Assembly: GCA_003517845.1 (NCBI GenBank)
Contig: DOZU01000054.1
Location: forward strand, 4,503 to 13,135
DNA from: Clostridiales bacterium
GTDB taxonomy: Bacteria; Bacillota; Sulfobacillia; UBA995
DNA: 8,633 nt
Direction of reading: 5' to 3'
Below, one piece after another: positions 5,410 to 8,633 of this stretch. Position 1 is the stretch's first letter. Every line of letters starts with the position of its first letter. The notes beneath the pieces were generated by a model. It was given only the letters and a program-made list of their open reading frames with translations, made no database searches and had not been told where the DNA came from. Both the position numbers and the translations under genes were made by a program.

Positions 5410-6528
5410 ATGAGCGAGAACCATCTAGCCAAGCTCCGCATCATTGCTTTGGAAAGCTGTCGAGATCTGGGCGCCAAGGTTGACCGGCATCTTCAGGAAA
5501 TTAGAGCTGCCGATGGCTACGATCAAGGTTCGTTTCTGGTTCGCGCGTCGTCCACTCGCTTCGCCAACGGGGAGGGGAAGGTCACCCTCCATGAGTCGGT
5601 GCGCGGAAGGGATATCTACATTCTCTCGGACATCGGCAACTACGGGTGCACCTACGAGATATTCGGGCAGACCACCCGGGTCGGTCCCGACGAGCACTTC
5701 CAGGACATCAAGCGGGCCATATCGGCGATCGCTGGAAACGCTTGGCGGACAACGGTGGTCATGCCTCTCCTATACGGAAGCAGGCAACACAAGAGAAAAG
5801 GCCGGGAATCGCTGGACTGTGCCATCGCTCTTCAGGAGCTTCAAAGGATGGGCGTCATCGGCGTCATCACCTTCGACGCCCACGATCCAAGAATCCAGAA
5901 CGCCATACCCCTTACCGGGTTCGAAAACTTGAACGCAACCTTCGAGATTGTCGAGAGACTAGTCCATCTTGGAGTGAGCCTCGACCGCTCCAAGACGGTC
6001 GTCATCAGTCCCGATACCGGGGCAATGGACCGGGCGATCTATTACGGTGACGTGCTGGGGCTCGACGTAGGCCTCTTCTACAAGCAGCGATCCTGTGAAA
6101 CCGCCGGCGGCAAGAACCCGATCGTCCAGCATCACTACATGGGTCCGGACCTTGCCGGGCGGGGCATCTTGGTCGTCGACGACATGATCGCGTCGGGGGA
6201 CTCGGTCCTGAGCCTGGCCCGGGAACTCAAGAAGTGGGGGGCCACGGATATCTACGTGTGCGTAACGTTCGCCCTGTTTACGGAGGGCGTCGCCCACGTG
6301 CAGAGGGCCTTCGAGGCCGGTCTGATCAAGTCGATCCTGGCCACCAATCTCACCTACATCCCGCCCACCCTTGGAGAGTGTAAGTGGTTCGAGGAAGTGG
6401 ACATGGCCACTACCCTCGCTTCGGTGATTGACCGGCTTAACCGGGCGGAGAGCCTGAGCTCCATGTTTGACGCCACTGAGAAGATTCACGGTCTCCTCAA
6501 GCGGCGAGCGGGGCTGAGACAGGAATAG
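5410..6528 (+). CDS. Ribose-phosphate pyrophosphokinase-like protein (divergent PRPP synthetase subfamily)
   Basis: 372 residues from ATG 5410. PRPP synthetases make 5-phosphoribosyl diphosphate from ribose 5-phosphate and ATP for nucleotide, His and Trp synthesis. Family landmarks: R-F-A-N-G-E (50-55) with E-S-V-R-G (62-66), equivalent to RFSDGE..V...ESVRG; MPLLYGSRQHKRKGRES (118-134); a T-F-D-A-H-D-P...Q-N-A-I-P segment (154-167); S-P-D-T-G (200-204); F-Y-K-Q-R (223-227), where the catalytic-loop Lys/Arg would lie; and the PRPP loop L-V-V-D-D-M-I-A-S-G-D-S (254-265). Canonical Prs is about 315 residues. This form is longer, with its own insertion I-G-N-Y-G-C-T-Y (75-82), like the second Prs paralogue I recall in Clostridia. 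It may be a true synthetase or a paralogue with a related role. In-frame GTGs at 5344 and 5368 would extend it by 22 or 14 residues. GGAGG at 5392-5396 is 13 bases from ATG 5410, slightly far. It stands alone. Confidence 0.85.
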   Translation: MSENHLAKLRIIALESCRDLGAKVDRHLQEIRAADGYDQGSFLVRASSTRFANGEGKVTLHESVRGRDIYILSDIGNYGCTYEIFGQTTRVGPDEHFQDIKRAISAIAGNAWRTTVVMPLLYGSRQHKRKGRESLDCAIALQELQRMGVIGVITFDAHDPRIQNAIPLTGFENLNATFEIVERLVHLGVSLDRSKTVVISPDTGAMDRAIYYGDVLGLDVGLFYKQRSCETAGGKNPIVQHHYMGPDLAGRGILVVDDMIASGDSVLSLARELKKWGATDIYVCVTFALFTEGVAHVQRAFEAGLIKSILATNLTYIPPTLGECKWFEEVDMATTLASVIDRLNRAESLSSMFDATEKIHGLLKRRAGLRQE

Positions 6529-6565
6529 GGGTTAGGCGGTAGGAGTAGGGGTAGCAAAGTAGGAA
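6526..6565. repeat. G-rich TAGG heptad-like repeats after the PRPP-synthetase-like gene
   Basis: TAGG occurs at 6526, 6533, 6540, 6546 and 6560, with spacings of 7, 7, 6 and 14 bases, starting in the stop codon of the preceding gene. The G-runs could support a quadruplex. AGGAGTAGG (6541-6549) has an exact inverted copy CCTACTCCT at 6625-6633. Confidence 0.5.
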
Positions 6566-6566
6566 C

Positions 6567-6595
6567 TGGGGGGACAGGGCACGGGAAAGCCCCCA
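6567..6595. terminator. Possible stem-loop between convergent genes
   Basis: TGGGGG (6567-6572) can pair with CCCCCA (6590-6595) over a 17-base loop. It sits between the end of the PRPP-synthetase-like gene and the end of the minus-strand remnant. There is no T-tract on either strand, so a terminator role is only suggested by position. Confidence 0.3.
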
Positions 6596-7066
6596 CCTCA
6601 ACTGACCGGCCGAGGCCGCCGGCTCCTACTCCTCGCTGGCGTCGAGCAAGGCTCGAAGCAAGTTTCCCTTTCCCCGGGATCGGCAACCCGAGACCATTCT
6701 GGCCCGGGTCAAGCCAGAGAATAGGTCTCGGATCCGCCGGTCAGTCTCTTCGGCATCCTTGTTGTCGGCGACGAGGCCCATCCAGTCGGGGTGTTCCGCG
6801 TCACCCGCGAGGTTGGCGCTAGACCTCAAAACGTCGCGAACCTCACTCCACTCCAAGGGCTCCGTTCTTACGCCGTCCCCGTCCAGGTCAAGGCTGGGAA
6901 AGAAGACCGCCCGCAAGGCCACGGTCGAGGCCAGGGGCACTCCAAGCCGAGAGACCAGGTTCTGAGGCGGAAGGTAGAGTTTTCTTTCTCCGGTGGTCGA
7001 CGGGATGTACCTTCCGACAGCCGCTCCCGGCTTCTCCCCGGCCAACCACAAAACCAGTCGGAGCCC

Positions 7067-7095
7067 TTGACAGTGGCGGAGATCCGCTGTAAGCT
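7067..7095 (+). promoter_or_regulatory. Promoter of tetR
   Basis: TTGACA (7067-7072), a 17-base spacer and TAAGCT (7090-7095) give a good -35 and an acceptable -10. Transcription should start near 7102, just upstream of the operator at 7107-7122. Confidence 0.55.
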
Positions 7096-7106
7096 CGGAA
7101 GTAAAG

Positions 7107-7122
7107 GCGAACGGTGGTTCAC
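7107..7122. promoter_or_regulatory. TetR-family operator copy 1 (before tetR)
   Basis: GCGAAC-GGTG-GTTCAC is an inverted repeat with one mismatch between arms. It nearly matches the perfect repeat before the MMPL gene (7769-7784). It ends 2 bases before the tetR ATG and covers its ribosome-site region, so binding would repress tetR itself. Confidence 0.65.
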
Positions 7123-7124
7123 AC

Positions 7125-7715
7125 ATGCAATATCAGAAGGAAGAGATCAGGGCGCGGATCCTGGAAGCGGCCCTCGCAGAATTCGAGCAACACGGGTTCG
7201 CCGGCGCCCAGATGCGGCGGATGGCCCGGCGGGCCCGCGTGGCGACAGGCAATATCTATCGCTACTTCAAGAACAAAGAGGAGATATTCGACGCGATCGT
7301 TCAGGCGGGCTATCGCGACATATCCGCCTTGATCTTCGAGTCGCACCAGCTAAGCAAGCAGAACCGAGGAGATATTCGTTCGATAGCCCGGCACATCGCA
7401 AGCGGCATCATGGGCGTGTACTCCCGGCATGGGCGGCAACTCCTGGTGGTCGCCAACAAGAGTTCGGGCTCACGGCACGAAGACTTCCTGGAGACGCTCA
7501 CCACCATGGTTGCCAGGCGAATCAGGGAGGAGCTGTATTCGGGCGCGGGGGAAGGAGACGATGTGCTGATTCACCTGATCGCGTCCGGGTTCGTGGAGGG
7601 GTTGTTCATCATCCTGCGCAGCATCTCCGATATCCAGCGCATTGAAGAACTGATCAACCGGATGTTGATCTTCTACTTTCAAGATATCGAGTGCCGGCTC
7701 GGGGTGACGGGCTGA
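7125..7715 (+). CDS. TetR/AcrR-family transcriptional regulator
   Basis: 196 residues. The N-terminal domain (about residues 6-56) is a clear TetR helix-turn-helix: I-L-E-A-A-L-A-E-F (12-20), G-F-A-G-A-Q-M-R-R-M-A (24-34), the turn A-R-V-A-T-G-N-I-Y-R-Y-F (37-48) and K-N-K-E-E-I-F (49-55). The rest is helical and divergent, as expected of the ligand-binding and dimerisation domain. The start ATG 7125 follows GGTGG by 7 bases. The gene precedes an MMPL exporter on the same strand by 88 bases. Both genes carry the GCGAAC-N4-GTTCRC inverted repeat at their starts, which points to autoregulation plus control of the exporter, the usual arrangement for drug- or lipid-efflux regulators. The inducer is unknown. 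Confidence 0.93.
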   Translation: MQYQKEEIRARILEAALAEFEQHGFAGAQMRRMARRARVATGNIYRYFKNKEEIFDAIVQAGYRDISALIFESHQLSKQNRGDIRSIARHIASGIMGVYSRHGRQLLVVANKSSGSRHEDFLETLTTMVARRIREELYSGAGEGDDVLIHLIASGFVEGLFIILRSISDIQRIEELINRMLIFYFQDIECRLGVTG

Positions 7716-7725
7716 ACGAACGCGG

Positions 7726-7750
7726 CACAGCTTGGCATGGCCAGGCTGTG
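7726..7750 (+). terminator. Stem-loop after tetR, possible terminator
   Basis: CACAGCTTGGC (7726-7736), loop ATG, GCCAGGCTGTG (7740-7750) form an 11-bp stem with one G-U pair. It is followed by GTTTGTTGG, a short T-rich tail. It lies 10 bases after the tetR stop and would partly separate tetR from the exporter transcript. Confidence 0.5.
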
Positions 7751-7752
7751 GT

Positions 7753-7780
7753 TTGTTGGCCTCGAAAAGCGAACAATAGT
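7753..7780 (+). promoter_or_regulatory. Possible promoter of the MMPL gene
   Basis: TTGTTG (7753-7758), 16 bases, then AATAGT (7775-7780) is a weak promoter. Its -10 would lie inside the operator, so a bound repressor would block it directly. Confidence 0.35.
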
Positions 7781-7784
7781 TCGC
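7769..7784. promoter_or_regulatory. TetR-family operator copy 2 (before the MMPL gene)
   Basis: GCGAAC-AATA-GTTCGC is a perfect 6-bp inverted repeat with a 4-base spacer, 7 bases before the GGAGG of the MMPL gene. It shares both arms, bar one base, and the preceding AAA with the copy before tetR. Confidence 0.7.
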
Positions 7785-7803
7785 GATTGCGGAGGTAGTC
7801 GAC

Positions 7804-8633
7804 TTGGACCGATTTGCCCGCTTCGTGGTCAGGAGACGGCAATGGTTCCTGGGGTTATTCGGGTTGGCTACCCTGTTCAGCGCCGTCCTCATCCCTCGAG
7901 TGACCGTCAACTATGACAATACCCGTTACCTGCCGCAGGCGATGGGGACCCGCGAGGCCATCGCAATCCATGCCCAGGAATTCGGGTCGCACGGTACGGC
8001 GCAACTGATGGTGGATGGGGTGAGCATCCCCGAGGCGCTCCAGATGAAACGGGAGATTGGGGAGACTCCCGGCGTAAGCGATGTCATCTGGCTGGATGAC
8101 TTCGCCGACGTGACGGTCCCCCTGGAGTTCCTGGGCGGCGCTCTTGTCGGGCGATACTACCGGGAAGGTCACGCGCTATTCGATGTGCTGTTCGCGGAGA
8201 ATGACTACAGCCCGGTCACGGGTCGAGCCGTCGCTTCTCTAAGACGGCTGGGCAACGGGGACGTAGTCCTGCGCGGTCCGGCAGTGGACGCCCTTGTGTC
8301 TCGAGAACGGGGTTCTAGCGAGATCTTGGTGATCACCATCCTGGTGGTACCCATCTTCCTGGCCATCCTCGCCGTGTTCACGACTTCCTGGTTCGAACCG
8401 CTCCTGATCATGGCAACGGTAGGGGCATCCGTCGTGATCAACATGGGCACCAACGTGGTGCTGGGGGAAGTCTCATTCATCACCCAGGCAGCGGCGCCGC
8501 TGCTTCAGTTCGCCGTCACGATGGATTACTCCATATTCCTGCTGCACCGATTCGCCGAGGAGCGGGCTGCCGGCGCGGCAGCGGGCGAGGCGATGGGGGA
8601 GGCACTCAAGCACTCGGTCTCCTGCATCAGCGA
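7804..8633 (+). CDS. MMPL/RND-family exporter, N-terminal part (3' partial)
   Basis: 276 complete codons are visible and the gene continues past the window. The start is TTG 7804, with GGAGG (7791-7795) 8 bases upstream. A stop (TAG 7777) in the same frame, and no other start codon after it, leaves no earlier choice. The protein begins with a basic segment, TM1 (about 14-30), then a large extracytoplasmic domain with V-N-Y-D near its start (35-38) and Y-L-P (42-44). Next come TM2 (about 174-194), TM3 (197-221) and TM4 with T-M-D-Y-S-I-F-L (239-246), the MMPL/RND motif that carries a proton-relay-type Asp. This matches the proton-driven MMPL exporters of Gram-positive-type bacteria, which move lipids or drugs; the substrate here is unknown. 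The TetR operator at its promoter implies induction by a ligand, perhaps the exported compound. Confidence 0.92.
   Translation, partial: MDRFARFVVRRRQWFLGLFGLATLFSAVLIPRVTVNYDNTRYLPQAMGTREAIAIHAQEFGSHGTAQLMVDGVSIPEALQMKREIGETPGVSDVIWLDDFADVTVPLEFLGGALVGRYYREGHALFDVLFAENDYSPVTGRAVASLRRLGNGDVVLRGPAVDALVSRERGSSEILVITILVVPIFLAILAVFTTSWFEPLLIMATVGASVVINMGTNVVLGEVSFITQAAAPLLQFAVTMDYSIFLLHRFAEERAAGAAAGEAMGEALKHSVSCIS

Larger units (their letters stand above)
6626..7126 (-). pseudogene. 5'-truncated gene remnant, possibly the C-terminal part of an HPr-kinase-like protein
   Basis: An open minus-strand frame of 166 codons ends at TAG (6628-6626). From about residue 21 the translation looks like genuine protein: GLRLVLWLAGEKPGAAVGRY, then L-Y-L-P-P, P-L-A-S, LRAVFFPSLDLDGDG, and a charged helical C-terminus with DNKDAEETDRRIRDLF. 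The order of a basic strand, L-R-A-V-F-F-P, then an acidic P-L-E-W helix recalls the C-terminal half of HprK/PEPCK-like ATPases, but no P-loop is present and the resemblance is weak. The first 20 codons coincide with the tetR promoter and operator, and the frame could only continue upstream antisense to tetR. The N-terminal half therefore seems to have been lost where tetR now begins. ATG 7126 overlaps the tetR ATG on the other strand. An intact small gene is possible but less likely. Confidence 0.45.

Noticed and set aside
5143..5424. Minus-strand frame of 93 codons in the gap before the PRPP-synthetase-like gene
   Set aside because: It is not protein-like, lacks a ribosome site and overlaps the start of the PRPP-synthetase-like gene.
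1..8633. CRISPR arrays, tRNA or rRNA genes, insertion sequences
   Set aside because: No regularly spaced repeats of suitable length, no cloverleaf or rRNA-like sequence and no transposase frame were seen on either strand.

Overview
The window looks like ordinary chromosome of a GC-rich bacterium. Start codons are mixed (GTG, TTG, ATG), ribosome sites are mostly GGAGG-like, and genes are tightly packed with 4-base overlaps. The ABC exporter, the unusual PRPP-synthetase-like protein and the MMPL exporter all resemble, from memory, versions common in Clostridia-like Bacillota. The SPFH/Arc pair and the REP-like GGGGCGGG hairpin are also familiar from Chloroflexota and Actinomycetota. A high-GC Bacillota or Chloroflexota lineage is the best guess; the sequence does not settle it.

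Layout. (1) 1-142 is the C-terminal tail of a coiled-coil protein with one membrane anchor, followed by a non-coding stretch. (2) 429-887 is a small cupin that lacks the usual metal-binding histidines. (3) 888-1162 is intergenic, with a REP-like hairpin and then a good sigma-70-type promoter whose start region is covered by two adjacent perfect palindromes. (4) 1163-4871 is a probable four-gene operon: a two-TM SPFH/band-7 protein, a small Arc-type ribbon-helix-helix (RHH) protein, an EcsA-like ABC ATPase and a large ABC-2-type permease. It ends at a stem-loop terminator (4916-4960). (5) 4872-5343 is a 472-base gap with the terminator, a doubtful short ORF, an 18-bp imperfect direct repeat and a possible leader. 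(6) 5410-6528 is a divergent PRPP-synthetase-like gene. (7) 6529-7124 holds G-rich heptad repeats and a minus-strand ORF that looks like the C-terminal remnant of a larger gene. (8) 7125-8633 is a TetR-family regulator followed by an MMPL/RND exporter that runs off the window.

How the genes work together. Two regulatory circuits can be read from the DNA. First, the RHH protein is the obvious candidate to bind the tandem GATATC-centred palindromes (centres exactly 11 bp apart) over the SPFH promoter, giving an autoregulated membrane-scaffold operon that may also drive the ABC exporter. Second, nearly the same 16-bp inverted repeat, GCGAAC-N4-GTTCRC, lies immediately before tetR and immediately before the MMPL gene, and nowhere else that I noticed. 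This fits a TetR repressor controlling both itself and the exporter.

No tRNA, rRNA, CRISPR array, insertion sequence or integrase was seen. Nothing here is clearly a wholly new system. The SPFH-Arc-ABC operon with its phased operators is the most interesting unit.
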